A stretch of DNA of 64,000 nt from Oscillibacter sp. MSJ-31 (GCF_018918025.1 NZ_JAHLPT010000003.1:124001-188000); one strand, 5' to 3'. Counted from the stretch's first letter, positions 1-8,906 are shown. The notes: generated from the letters alone by a model not told the origin. Numbers and translations are program-made.

Positions 1-3
1 CGC

Positions 4-252
4 TTAGTCATTCTCAGATACCTCCTGTTCGATAGATGCTGCCGGACGGGACGGCTTGCCGCCCTTCATGTCAGAGAGGAAGGACATGATCTGATCCTTG
101 TCCATGCACAGAGCGCGGATGGTGTTGACAATTTCAAGGTTTTCCATCTCTGTCTTCTTGTCGTAAAGCGCCTTGAGCTGGGCTTCCAGCTCAGATTTTT
201 TCTTTTCTGCCTTCTCAATGTCAGAGAGGACTTTCTGATACTTGGGATTCAT
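4..252 (-). CDS. DUF4315 family conjugative-element protein
   Basis: Small 82-residue protein starting MNPKYQKVLSDI, with a charged amphipathic helix (about residues 5-35) likely to form a coiled coil. The sequence resembles the DUF4315 family, small proteins that sit next to the CD1108-type hydrolase in Clostridial conjugative elements; their function is not known. It follows the hydrolase gene by 15 bases and probably shares its transcript. There is no signal peptide or membrane segment. Both start and stop lie inside the window, although the stop is only 4 bases from its edge. Confidence 0.8.
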   Translation of the reverse strand: MNPKYQKVLSDIEKAEKKKSELEAQLKALYDKKTEMENLEIVNTIRALCMDKDQIMSFLSDMKGGKPSRPAASIEQEVSEND

Positions 253-267
253 ATAAAACCTCCACTT

Positions 268-2475
268 TCAATAGTTCGGTCTTCCAAAGGCGTAAAAATG
301 CTGCTGCCAGTAGGAAGAATTGATTGACGTGTACTGAATGGGATCGCCGCAGTGCAGCATGACTCCATCCCCAACATAGATGCCAACGTGGGAGACACCG
401 GGCGTGTCGTATGTTCCGACAAAGAAGATGAGATCGCCGGGTTTTGCATTTGCCTTGGAGACAGGCGTACAGACGTTGTAAAGTCCCTGCGCACCGAGTC
501 GCCCGGTATTGACAAGTCCGCTGTTTGTGAAAACGTAGCTCACAAAGCCGGAGCAGTCAAAAGATGTGTCGGGATTGGAGCCGCCCCACACATAGGGATA
601 GCCGATGTACTTTTCAGCCTCTTCGATCAGCGTTGCAAACTTCTCGTCGTTCAGGTATTCCGGGTTGACATCGTAGTCGGCGGGGGGATTTGTGATGTAC
701 TTGTCCACATAATCGGAATTGGGAAACAGATCCTCTCGGTTGCCAAGTCCCGACATATAGGTTGCGTACAAGGATAGCTCATCCTGAGACATGATGTAGA
801 CCGGAACATGGGAAAGATTGAAGTTTTCCAGCGTCACATAGCAGATGTAATAATCATAGGGAACACGGTAGGTTTCCGTATGGGTGTTGCCGTCTGAATC
901 CGTCCATGTGTCGGTTTCTGTCCGGTATCGGGTTTCGACGATGACCTCTTCGGTAAGGATATACTGTTTGTCAAACAGCATTTGAAGCGTCCCCTGTACC
1001 TCGTCCAGCGTGAACTCGCCCTCGTGAAGAGCAGAGAGAATGGAGATCAGCACATAGGGATCATGCTCAATGTCATCCAGATCGAAGTGATATTCGTCAT
1101 AGTCATGTGTGCTTTCATAGGTGTCGAGATAGCGTTGCAATTCCTGTTCCATCCGGCAATACTGTTCTTCTGCACCGAGCATCGCGTCATCCTCGCTGAG
1201 ATAGGAGGAAGCAATGATGCCGGCACCTGTCTGCGTGAAAATCGAGCTGCATGAACTGATACCGGCAGCAAGAAATACGAGAATACCAAGTCCAACGCCG
1301 ATCCAGAGAAACGCCTTTTTGTTCTTCTCAAAGAACTCCTTGAGTTTATCAGCCGCCTTTTCACCGGCTTTCTTTCCGGTGCTTTTTGTTGCTGTCCCGG
1401 CTGTCTGAGAACCGGCTTTTCGGGCGGCAGCGTACTCCTTCTTGATGTTCTGCTTCTGATAATGCCTGTTCATGTTCTGCCTGTGCAGCTCAGGATGCTC
1501 CTGCTGATTTTTCTCATATTGGAGCTTGGCGTCTGCGGTTTCCGCCTTATGTTCCAGCTTGGACACCTTCTCATAGGGCTTATTGACGCTGTTTTCACGG
1601 TGATGACTGTAATGACGGATTGCCGTCTCAGCGACGATCTCCGTCTTGTGCGCTCCCTCAACAGCGGCGTTATCCTGCTCAACCTCATGAAGCTTACCGT
1701 GAACGACGGAGCCGAGTGAGTCCCCGATCTTACGGACGGTTTTCTCCGTTTCAAAGGAAAGCTTGCTCTGCTGCTTGGGCTTTTTCAGCTCATCCTCAAA
1801 ATGCAGGCGCGTCTTGCCCTTACCGGATGCCTCGTCAAAAACGCGCTCCTTTTTGAGTACCTTGTGTGTGGGCAGCTTCTCGCGGGCAGCATCCAGCCGC
1901 TCGTGTGCCTTTTGGGATTTGCGCTCAAGACGATGCATTTTCGGAGAGGATGCAGAAATATCCGGGATCGGGGCTTCCGCAGCCGTTTCAGCCGCTTGGG
2001 ACAGAACAGCATCCGCGTCAACTGCTTCAACCGCAGATGTCTTACGCAGCTTATGCATGACAACCGTTTCGGCAATTACCGCGCCGGTATGAGAAGGGCT
2101 GCTGTGCTGCTCTGAGAGAGGCAGCTTTAGCGGTGTTTCTGACACTGGAACGGCTTCGTGTGCGTTCTGGGGTGGATTTTCCGATTTTTTCTCTTCTGTG
2201 ACAGTCGTTTCGGAAGTCGGCTGAGTGCCGGTATTGTCCGTGTGTTCCTCCCGAAACTGACGCTGTTGTCGGCGCATCTGCACCTTTTTCTGTTCCTCCG
2301 CAGAAAGCGCCTCAGCGGGCTTTGATGCTTCAACCGGCTTTACAAGTTCTGCATCTGCTGTCCGCCCGGTAACGCTTTTGCTCGTGCCTTCGGTCAGGTT
2401 TTCTTCCACTGCGCCGTCACGGGTCATCTTCATAACCACCTTGTCACGGGCTTTCAGCTCCGATTCCTTTGGCAT
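268..2475 (-). CDS. CD1108-type NlpC/P60 cell-wall hydrolase of conjugation system
   Basis: 735-residue protein. Residues 1-380 are charged, low-complexity and probably cytoplasmic. One membrane segment follows at about 386-408, then an extracellular region ending in a C40 (NlpC/P60) peptidase domain at about 620-735. The catalytic Cys is in DCSGF (about 638) and the His in SHVGIY (about 692). By family, it opens peptidoglycan locally so the mating channel can pass, the role VirB1-type hydrolases play in Gram-negative systems. The ATG overlaps the stop of the upstream methyltransferase (TAATG) and is preceded by GGAGGTGAG, implying translational coupling. Confidence 0.9.
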   Translation of the reverse strand: MPKESELKARDKVVMKMTRDGAVEENLTEGTSKSVTGRTADAELVKPVEASKPAEALSAEEQKKVQMRRQQRQFREEHTDNTGTQPTSETTVTEEKKSENPPQNAHEAVPVSETPLKLPLSEQHSSPSHTGAVIAETVVMHKLRKTSAVEAVDADAVLSQAAETAAEAPIPDISASSPKMHRLERKSQKAHERLDAAREKLPTHKVLKKERVFDEASGKGKTRLHFEDELKKPKQQSKLSFETEKTVRKIGDSLGSVVHGKLHEVEQDNAAVEGAHKTEIVAETAIRHYSHHRENSVNKPYEKVSKLEHKAETADAKLQYEKNQQEHPELHRQNMNRHYQKQNIKKEYAAARKAGSQTAGTATKSTGKKAGEKAADKLKEFFEKNKKAFLWIGVGLGILVFLAAGISSCSSIFTQTGAGIIASSYLSEDDAMLGAEEQYCRMEQELQRYLDTYESTHDYDEYHFDLDDIEHDPYVLISILSALHEGEFTLDEVQGTLQMLFDKQYILTEEVIVETRYRTETDTWTDSDGNTHTETYRVPYDYYICYVTLENFNLSHVPVYIMSQDELSLYATYMSGLGNREDLFPNSDYVDKYITNPPADYDVNPEYLNDEKFATLIEEAEKYIGYPYVWGGSNPDTSFDCSGFVSYVFTNSGLVNTGRLGAQGLYNVCTPVSKANAKPGDLIFFVGTYDTPGVSHVGIYVGDGVMLHCGDPIQYTSINSSYWQQHFYAFGRPNY

Positions 2476-3422
2476 TAAATCTCACCTCCGATCCGCTGAT
2501 AGGCAAGCTCTGTGTATTCCGGATTCAGCTCAATGCCGACAAAATGGCGTCCCATCTGCTTTGCGACCATGCCGGTTGTGCCGCTACCCATGAACGGATC
2601 AAGGACAATGCCGCCTTCAGGACAACCGGCAAGCAGACAGGTTTCCACCAGCTTCGGAGGATAAGCGGCATAGTGACCGCCCTTGAAGGGAACCGTGTTG
2701 ATCACCCATACATCGCGCTTATTTCTCAGAGGATTGATGTCGCTGTCCTTGATTTCGCCCGGTTCACGAGGACGGTTGATTCGCTGTGCCTGCGGCTGAC
2801 CGGGAATGGGCTTACCGTATTTGTTTCCGCCCCGCATACCGCGCTTCATGCGCTCGTAGGTGGCTGGGGCAATAGGCTCTGCGATTGCCTTGTGGTCAAA
2901 GAAATACTTCTTGGATTTGGAAAACAGGAAAATATGCTCATAGCATCTGGCACAGCGGTCTTTCACGCTTTCGGGCATGGGGTTTTCCTTCATCCAGATG
3001 ACGTCGTTCCGGAGATACCAGCCGGAGTCGCGCAGTGCAAAGGCAAGCATCCACGGAATGCCGATCATGTCCTTGGGCTTGCAGCGCTCAACCTTATGGT
3101 TGAGCGCTACCGCCTGACCATTTCTGCCGTTTGGGTTCTTGGGATCAACATAGCCGCCCTGATTGCTCGTTCCTGCATAGGTGTCCGAGATGTTCAGCCA
3201 GAGCGTACCGTCAGGACGCAAAACGCGCCTGACTTCGGTAAACACTTCGGTCAGGCGCGAGATATATTCTGCCGGTGTTGTCTCTCTTCCAATCTGGGCA
3301 TCCATCCCGTAATCGCGCAGGGCGTAATACGGCGGAGAGGTCACACAGCAATGAATGCTGTCATCCGGCAGCGTCTTCAGGACTTCAAGACAGTTGCCGG
3401 TGTAAATCGTATCGAGTTGTAT
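2475..3422 (-). CDS. Beta-class DNA methyltransferase with ATA start
   Basis: Adenine-N6 or cytosine-N4 DNA methyltransferase. The catalytic motif TSPPY lies near the N terminus (about residue 28) and the SAM-binding DPFMGSGTT near the C terminus, the motif order of beta-class enzymes. The first canonical start codon (GTG, 3342-3344) sits inside the catalytic motif region and would remove conserved N-terminal residues. The reading frame continues upstream without a stop to an ATA codon at 3420-3422, placed 8 nt after a perfect AGGAGG (3431-3436), and encodes IQLDTIYTGNCLEVLKTLPD, typical of the family. I therefore place the start at ATA. No restriction endonuclease is adjacent, so it is probably an orphan, anti-restriction enzyme. 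Confidence 0.85.
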   Translation of the reverse strand: MQLDTIYTGNCLEVLKTLPDDSIHCCVTSPPYYALRDYGMDAQIGRETTPAEYISRLTEVFTEVRRVLRPDGTLWLNISDTYAGTSNQGGYVDPKNPNGRNGQAVALNHKVERCKPKDMIGIPWMLAFALRDSGWYLRNDVIWMKENPMPESVKDRCARCYEHIFLFSKSKKYFFDHKAIAEPIAPATYERMKRGMRGGNKYGKPIPGQPQAQRINRPREPGEIKDSDINPLRNKRDVWVINTVPFKGGHYAAYPPKLVETCLLAGCPEGGIVLDPFMGSGTTGMVAKQMGRHFVGIELNPEYTELAYQRIGGEI

Positions 3423-3495
3423 GGTCGTTACCTCCTGTTCCTTGGGCTTATTGAAATGTAGCCGGATTTTATGTAGAAGTTTTCAATAGAAGCTC

Positions 3496-4113
3496 TTAGT
3501 CGGAGAAAAACTCGTCCGGCTCATAATCGTCCTCGTCCTCTTCGTCAACACAGTCCGCCCAGCGGTCGAAGATTTCCTCGGCTTCCTTCGCAGCCTCGCG
3601 GTAGAGGCTCAGACGGTTCTTCTCAAAGGCGGCAAAGGCGGGAACAAACTTGCCAAACTCGCGGATTGCCTTCATGTCCTGCGTGCGCATATCTGCGACG
3701 CACTGAATGATTTCGGACATCGTGAGCAGATCGTCGATCATGGTGTCATAGTCTTCCTTGGCGATGGTGACGGTATCGTCATCATCTGCCTCCTGTTCGC
3801 GGGCGCGGAAGGTTTTGTGGACATCCTGCATCAGCCCAATGACACAGCTACGTGTTTCTTCGAGAATGCCCTGCATACGGGTAGAAGTCCGGTCAGTGCA
3901 GTCCTCCAGTTCCTCACGGATATGGAGATAGGCGCGGTGATGCTTTTTCAGCTCTGCTTCCTCACGGATAAGGGCGATTATGTCAGCGTTCATGTCGATG
4001 ACCTCAAACAGCAGATCAAGCAGCTTGGTGACACTGCCCATCGTGGTATTGACGGGAACGTCCTTGATCTCTTCGGTAATGTTCTTGGTATTGAAGTTCT
4101 TGTTCATATTCAA
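3496..4113 (-). CDS. Conserved conjugative-element protein, unknown function
   Basis: 205-residue soluble protein with a strongly acidic C terminus (YEPDEFFSD) and a predicted helical, coiled-coil-prone body containing the repeated pattern of Leu, Ile and Glu. No catalytic motif or membrane segment was recognised. A good Shine-Dalgarno site (AAGGAGG) precedes the ATG. It lies between virB4 (8-base gap) and the methyltransferase gene, so it is probably co-transcribed with the mating-channel genes. I do not recognise its family. Confidence 0.75.
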   Translation of the reverse strand: MNMNKNFNTKNITEEIKDVPVNTTMGSVTKLLDLLFEVIDMNADIIALIREEAELKKHHRAYLHIREELEDCTDRTSTRMQGILEETRSCVIGLMQDVHKTFRAREQEADDDDTVTIAKEDYDTMIDDLLTMSEIIQCVADMRTQDMKAIREFGKFVPAFAAFEKNRLSLYREAAKEAEEIFDRWADCVDEEDEDDYEPDEFFSD

Positions 4114-4121
4114 AATCCTCC

Positions 4122-6554
4122 TTAATTCTGTACGGTTTCTTCGGGTTTGGTGGTCATAATGCGGTAGAGCTGGGTGTTTTTCGGGAAATCGTCCTTGAAG
4201 GGAACGATGGTCGAGCCGTAGAAGATCAAGCCCTCACCGGCATTGGAGTTGGTGATGTAGTTCTGCTGGCTGGGCGAAATGTTCAGCGCCTTCGAGAGAA
4301 TTTCTCGGTCACCGGACGCCTGATTCAGCAGATACACGAAATCGGAGTTCTCGAAGATGTTCTCCACCTCACGGGAGGCAAGCAGATCCTTGACGTTCTG
4401 GGTAATCCCTGTGGGGATGCCGCCCCATTTACGGAATCTCTTCCAGATTTCCACGCTGTACGCCGCAGTCTGCTCTTCCTTCAACAAAAGATGGAACTCG
4501 TCCATGTAGTAGCGAGTTGCCTTATGCTGGGCGCGGTTGATGGTTACGCGGTTCCACACCTGATCCTGCACGATGAGCATTCCGAGCTTTTTGAGCTGCT
4601 TGCCCAGTTCCTTGATGTCATAGCAGACGAATCGGTTGTTGACATCAACATTGGTTCTGTGATTGAAGACGTTCAGAGAGCCGTGAACATAGATTTCCAG
4701 CGCCGTAGCGATGCGCTGTGCTTCCGGCTCCTTTTGATTTCTCAAAATGTTGTAGAGGTCTTCAAGGATCGGCATTTTCTCCGGCTTGGGGTCTGCAAGA
4801 AACTCCTGATAGACCATGCGGACGCTGCGGTCAATGATGGTTTTCTCAACCGGCTGCAAGCCGTCCTTGCCGCCGACAATTAACTCGCACATCGAGAGAA
4901 TGAAGTCGGATTTCAGCGTCAGCGGGTTTTCCTCTTCGGAGTAGTTGACATTGATGTCCAGCGGATTGATGTAGTCCGTGCTGATCGGAGAGATACGGAT
5001 AACCTGACCGCCGAGCTTCTGCACCAGCGGATAATACTCGGCTTCGGGATCGCAAACGATGATGTCATCCTCCGTGATGAGGAAGGCATTCGTCATTTCA
5101 CGCTTGGCGGAGAAGGACTTGCCGGAACCGGGCGTACCGAGAATCAAGCCGTTGGGGTTTTTGAGCTGCTTGCGGTCAACCATGATCATGTTGTTGGAGA
5201 GCGCATTCAGTCCGTAATATAGAGCTTCCCCGGACTGGAAAAGCTCCTGTGTGGTAAACGGAATGAAAACCGCTGTGCTGGATGTGGTCAGTCCGCGCTC
5301 AATTTCCACCTGATTGACGCCGATAGGAAGCGAGGACATCAGCCCTTCTTCCTGCTGAAAGTCCAGCCGCTTGAGTGCGCAGTTGTATTTCTGCGCAATG
5401 GCGGCGGTCTGATACACAGCGTTCTCAAGCTTCTGACGGCTGGATGCCGTGTTCATGATGAGGATCGTCACAAGGAACAGCCGCTCGTTGCGGGTCTGGA
5501 GATCCTGCAACAGCCGCTTCGCTTCGCCGCCGAAGGTGGCAAGGTCAGAGGGAATGATGTCCATGTCGTAGCCGGAACGGACTGCTTTCTTCTGTTCCTC
5601 TATCTTCATCTTGTCAAGGTCGGTGATTTTCGACTTGATGCTCTTGATTGCCTTCGCCTGGTCAATCGTTCGGATATGAAAATTGACCGTGATGTTGCTG
5701 TCCATCTCAAGGAAGTCAGCCAGCATCCTGTCACTCAACTCCGGGGCGAGGATTTGCAGGAAACTCACTGCACCGATGGTTCTTCCCATTTTGAAGCACT
5801 TGCCTTCACGGAAGTCAAAGGAGGTGGGCGAGATAAAGTCTTTGGTGGAAAGCCCCGTCCGGGCAACCATATCAAAGGAAAAGCGGAACGGCTCATTGGT
5901 GTCCATATTGAACACATCATGCAAAACTTTCAGCCGCTCATAGCCCGACAGCGGTTCCGTCCTGACGCCCAGCGTCTTGAAGTTGTTGAGGATGTCCGTT
6001 TCAATGCGTTCCAGCTTCGGTTTTGCCGTGCGGATGGAATCTGCCTCAATGCCGAAGGTGATGTACTTTTTCTTGATCAGACCATTATTGCCCTTGGTGA
6101 GCTGATTTTGGAGCATCCCGGAATACTCGGAGCGGATGTCGTTGAAGGCATCCTCCTGTGCCGGGATATTGATGCGCTTGCGAAACTCGCCGAGGCTTGC
6201 CCGCTGATTGATGAAAGAGAGCTGGACGAAAATCGAGCTGTCAAAGTAGTTCAGAAAGTCGCACCAGTTCTCAAAGATCGCGGTCTTGTCCTCGTTCTGC
6301 GCAAGCTGGTAATTGATGTCCTCAAAGCCAATGGACTTGGTGTAGAGGCGGGAATTGACCTTGCAGATACCGTCGCGGCACATCTCCACATAGGGGATGG
6401 TCTGCTGGGCGGATTTACGGACCTTCTTTGCGCCTCTGTCTTTTTTCTTCTGAGAGACAATCCGCTTCTTTTCCTGAGCGGAAAGGGCATCGCCGTAAAT
6501 GACACCATTTTTCACGGTCATCTTAGGCTTTGCCTTTGCTGTGCTGTTGTTCAA
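4122..6554 (-). CDS. VirB4/TraE-family conjugation ATPase
   Basis: 810-residue ATPase that energises assembly of the type IV secretion channel at the inner face of the membrane. Walker A is GTPGSGKS (about residues 472-480) and Walker B is YYMDEFHLL (about 683). The N-terminal half matches the CagE/TrbE/VirB4 layout. The start chosen is TTG at 6552-6554 because AGGAGG lies 9 nt upstream; the next in-frame ATG is 11 codons later. The start overlaps the 3' end of the PrgI gene by 32 nt, indicating coupled translation. It is close to full length for Firmicute VirB4 proteins. Confidence 0.93.
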   Translation of the reverse strand: MNNSTAKAKPKMTVKNGVIYGDALSAQEKKRIVSQKKKDRGAKKVRKSAQQTIPYVEMCRDGICKVNSRLYTKSIGFEDINYQLAQNEDKTAIFENWCDFLNYFDSSIFVQLSFINQRASLGEFRKRINIPAQEDAFNDIRSEYSGMLQNQLTKGNNGLIKKKYITFGIEADSIRTAKPKLERIETDILNNFKTLGVRTEPLSGYERLKVLHDVFNMDTNEPFRFSFDMVARTGLSTKDFISPTSFDFREGKCFKMGRTIGAVSFLQILAPELSDRMLADFLEMDSNITVNFHIRTIDQAKAIKSIKSKITDLDKMKIEEQKKAVRSGYDMDIIPSDLATFGGEAKRLLQDLQTRNERLFLVTILIMNTASSRQKLENAVYQTAAIAQKYNCALKRLDFQQEEGLMSSLPIGVNQVEIERGLTTSSTAVFIPFTTQELFQSGEALYYGLNALSNNMIMVDRKQLKNPNGLILGTPGSGKSFSAKREMTNAFLITEDDIIVCDPEAEYYPLVQKLGGQVIRISPISTDYINPLDINVNYSEEENPLTLKSDFILSMCELIVGGKDGLQPVEKTIIDRSVRMVYQEFLADPKPEKMPILEDLYNILRNQKEPEAQRIATALEIYVHGSLNVFNHRTNVDVNNRFVCYDIKELGKQLKKLGMLIVQDQVWNRVTINRAQHKATRYYMDEFHLLLKEEQTAAYSVEIWKRFRKWGGIPTGITQNVKDLLASREVENIFENSDFVYLLNQASGDREILSKALNISPSQQNYITNSNAGEGLIFYGSTIVPFKDDFPKNTQLYRIMTTKPEETVQN

Positions 6555-6903
6555 TCTGCAATTCCTCCTGTTCTTTGATTTCCTGCTGAATCACAGCGTA
6601 GAGATTGCCGGTGCGGTAGGGGCGCACCTTATCACGGATAAACATGGACTGTACGATGTGGTACAGGTACTTTTCGGCGGGCTGACCGTCCTTTTCGTAA
6701 AGTGCAACGAAAATGAACGGGAGCATAAATACCACCATCAGCATTGCCGCCGTGGACAAGCCAAGGTGTGCTTTGGTGAGAAAGAAGATCGGAACACCGA
6801 CTGTTGCGGCGATAGAAAAGCAGATAAGCTGCCGCTTGGTCAGATTGAACATGACCTTCGTTTTCACACGGTTAAGGTCCTTCGGAACCGGTACAAATGC
6901 CAC
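6523..6903 (-). CDS. PrgI family membrane protein
   Basis: 126-residue protein beginning (V)AFVPVPKDLNRVK, a typical PrgI start, with two close membrane segments (about residues 28-65) and a soluble tail. PrgI proteins are small inner-membrane components encoded just upstream of VirB4 in Gram-positive conjugation systems and are the likely VirB3 counterpart. I chose GTG at 6901-6903 because AAAGGAGG lies 9 nt upstream and the open frame further 5' only antisenses the neighbouring methyltransferase. It overlaps the gene before it and the gene after it by 32 nt each. Confidence 0.88.
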   Translation of the reverse strand: MAFVPVPKDLNRVKTKVMFNLTKRQLICFSIAATVGVPIFFLTKAHLGLSTAAMLMVVFMLPFIFVALYEKDGQPAEKYLYHIVQSMFIRDKVRPYRTGNLYAVIQQEIKEQEELQIEQQHSKGKA

Positions 6904-7462
6904 TGCCTGACGCCTCCTTTCCGAGTGTGATGCTGCATTCAACCTCGTTGCCCCAGACGTCCCATCCATCGGGAGACTGGCGGGCAAAGAGTTCAATGCG
7001 TGGAAGATCACCCATGAGCTGAACAATGCGGCTGCGGGCTTCATCCGGCTTTTTGGAGTGCTGCTCGATATGACTCATGATGACCTGATGCACACCTGAG
7101 TTCACTCGCTTTGGGTGTCCCTTTGTAGCAAGAATGCAGATTTCCGCGTTTGCCCGCGTCCAGTAACCCATGCCGGTAAAAAGGCTGTCACTGATCCGGT
7201 TCTGCTTTACCCACACGAAAGCTACGGTTTTATAAGAAAATCCCCATGCGTCAAGAACCTGAAAGGCTTCCTGCATACATGGGAATGTGATCCAGAGGAA
7301 AAGAGCGCAGTCCTTCGCGGCAAGCTCTCCGATAGGTAGAGCTTTAATTGCTTCAATGTCCATCGTCGGATAGTGGCTTTCCGCCGAACGCCCTTTTCCT
7401 TTCTTTGAGTACGTCCGATACGCCCAAGGGGGATCGGCGTAGATGATGCTGTACTTTTTCAT
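6872..7462 (-). CDS. MT-A70 family adenine methyltransferase
   Basis: 196-residue protein starting MKKYSIIYADPPWAYRTY, with the DPPW catalytic motif at residues 10-13 characteristic of MT-A70 N6-adenine methyltransferases (IME4/MunI-like). The ATG at 7462 has an AAGGAGG site 7-8 nt upstream. The gene is inserted between prgI and virB6 in the channel operon, where most related elements carry no methyltransferase. It probably modifies element DNA against host restriction; a role in marking DNA for another purpose cannot be excluded. Confidence 0.9.
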   Translation of the reverse strand: MKKYSIIYADPPWAYRTYSKKGKGRSAESHYPTMDIEAIKALPIGELAAKDCALFLWITFPCMQEAFQVLDAWGFSYKTVAFVWVKQNRISDSLFTGMGYWTRANAEICILATKGHPKRVNSGVHQVIMSHIEQHSKKPDEARSRIVQLMGDLPRIELFARQSPDGWDVWGNEVECSITLGKEASGSGICTGSEGP

Positions 7463-7472
7463 GCCGACCTCC

Positions 7473-8342
7473 TTAGTGCGCATGGAAGATAGATTTTGCG
7501 AGGCTTCCTGTTTTGAACAGCGAGAAGCACAGGATGACCGTGTACGCCGCCACAGAGAACAGCGCCGAATGGATGTCATCTGCGATGATCATACCGTTGA
7601 TGAGGACGGCGTAAATGCCGACGCACACCATGATGAGGAAGCCCTGAAATGCCAGAGCAAACAGACCTTTGAGGTAGTTCGTACCGATGCTGCCCCATTC
7701 TCGGTTGCTCATTGTGGCAACAGGAATCGGGGCAACGCTGACTGTGCAGTAAATCTCAATCATTCTGCCATAGAGAATGACTGTAATGAGAATGGACATG
7801 ATTTTGAGGCACAGACTGATAACCAGTGTTTCAATGGATAAGCCGAGAAGTTCACCGATCTCCATTGTCTCCATGCCGGTTCGCATCTGGTCGAGCGTCG
7901 CGGCAATGTCGATGCTTGTATTTCCGTGAATGACACCGGCTGCACCGGCAACCACGTTCTGCCCAATGTCGAAAACTGCCATCACGATGTCAAACGTGTG
8001 CGTCACGAGATAGATCGCCACAGCCGCCTTGAAAAACCATTTGAAGAACATCCAAGTGTCCATGTCATGAAGGTTGTTTTTCTCGGTAATCATGGAAATT
8101 AACTCGTAACACAGGACAAAGGTGATGATGATACCAGCGATGGGGACTATCACGTTTTCGGATAGTCCCCGGATCATCTGGTAAATGCCGCCGTTCCAGC
8201 CGGACGGAGTTTGCCCGACCTCGGCGGCAATCGTTCCCACCTTCTCATTGACATCGGTGAACATATTGGTCAGGTTGCTTTCAATCCATCCGATCAGCAG
8301 GTCTTTGATAGCCTGTTCGATTTTTTCTAAAATGCTGCCCAA
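7473..8342 (-). CDS. VirB6/TrbL-like channel protein, CD1112 family
   Basis: 289-residue polytopic membrane protein with at least five hydrophobic segments (for example VIVPIAGIIITFVLCYELI, and a last one near FSVAAYTVILCFSLF). The sequence matches the CD1112 subgroup of VirB6/TrbL-like conjugation proteins, which form the inner-membrane core of the mating channel. An ATG follows a usable Shine-Dalgarno site, and the stop lies 10 bases before the MT-A70 start. Order with Maff2 upstream and PrgI/VirB4 downstream is the standard one for this type of element. Confidence 0.9.
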   Translation of the reverse strand: MGSILEKIEQAIKDLLIGWIESNLTNMFTDVNEKVGTIAAEVGQTPSGWNGGIYQMIRGLSENVIVPIAGIIITFVLCYELISMITEKNNLHDMDTWMFFKWFFKAAVAIYLVTHTFDIVMAVFDIGQNVVAGAAGVIHGNTSIDIAATLDQMRTGMETMEIGELLGLSIETLVISLCLKIMSILITVILYGRMIEIYCTVSVAPIPVATMSNREWGSIGTNYLKGLFALAFQGFLIMVCVGIYAVLINGMIIADDIHSALFSVAAYTVILCFSLFKTGSLAKSIFHAH

Positions 8343-8380
8343 TATTTCACCACCTTTCGGTTAAGCTGGGCTTGCCGCGA

Positions 8381-8596
8381 TTAACCGAACAGTCCGGAAA
8401 GCAGCGGGATGAGCGTCGTGCCGATGAGAACGACACCGCCGCCAGCCATGAGCTGCTTGATGCCCTGCGACTTGGCACCGGGGTTGTCGTTGCCGTAGCC
8501 CTCCATGAGGTTTACAACACCCCACACCGCCAGACCTGCGCCGAGCGCAATCACGAGCGTCTGAAGAACCGTAACCGCCTGATTGATAAATGCCAT
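8381..8596 (-). CDS. Maff2 family small membrane protein, copy 1
   Basis: 71-residue hydrophobic protein (MAFINQAVTVLQTLVIALGA) with two membrane segments separated by a short polar loop (EGYGNDNPGAKSQG). It belongs to the Maff2 family of mobile-element proteins, whose size and topology resemble VirB2-type pilins; the pilin role is inference. It lies 38 bases before virB6. Its protein sequence is identical to that of the neighbouring copy 2, although the two genes differ at many synonymous positions. Confidence 0.88.
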   Translation of the reverse strand: MAFINQAVTVLQTLVIALGAGLAVWGVVNLMEGYGNDNPGAKSQGIKQLMAGGGVVLIGTTLIPLLSGLFG

Positions 8597-8690
8597 ACTT
8601 GAATTTCCTCCTTGAATTTGTTGTTAAAGTGGAAGGAAGAGTGCCTTTTCAAGCACTCTCCCTTGTAGCTGCTTCTGTGTGCCTGCCGGA

Positions 8691-8906
8691 TTAACCGAAC
8701 AGACCGGAGAGCAGCGGAATCAGCGTCGTGCCGATGAGAACGACACCGCCGCCAGCCATGAGCTGCTTGATGCCCTGCGACTTGGCACCGGGGTTGTCGT
8801 TGCCGTAGCCTTCCATTAGGTTGACTACACCCCACACCGCCAGACCGGCACCGAGGGCGATAACGAGCGTCTGGAGAACCGTAACTGCCTGATTGATGAA
8901 TGCCAT
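8691..8906 (-). CDS. Maff2 family small membrane protein, copy 2
   Basis: 71-residue protein identical in every residue to copy 1, 94 bases downstream. The ATG at 8906 is preceded by AAGGAGG; the frame is open further upstream but that part translates the terminator hairpin and is not coding. This is the first gene after the hairpin that follows virD4, so it may begin a separate transcription or processing unit, consistent with a pilin-like subunit needed in excess. Single-copy Maff2 is the usual arrangement. Confidence 0.88.
   Translation of the reverse strand: MAFINQAVTVLQTLVIALGAGLAVWGVVNLMEGYGNDNPGAKSQGIKQLMAGGGVVLIGTTLIPLLSGLFG

Noticed and set aside
2469-3461. A 330-codon plus-strand frame opposite the beta-class methyltransferase
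   Set aside because: It is an antisense shadow; the methyltransferase motifs on the minus strand are decisive.
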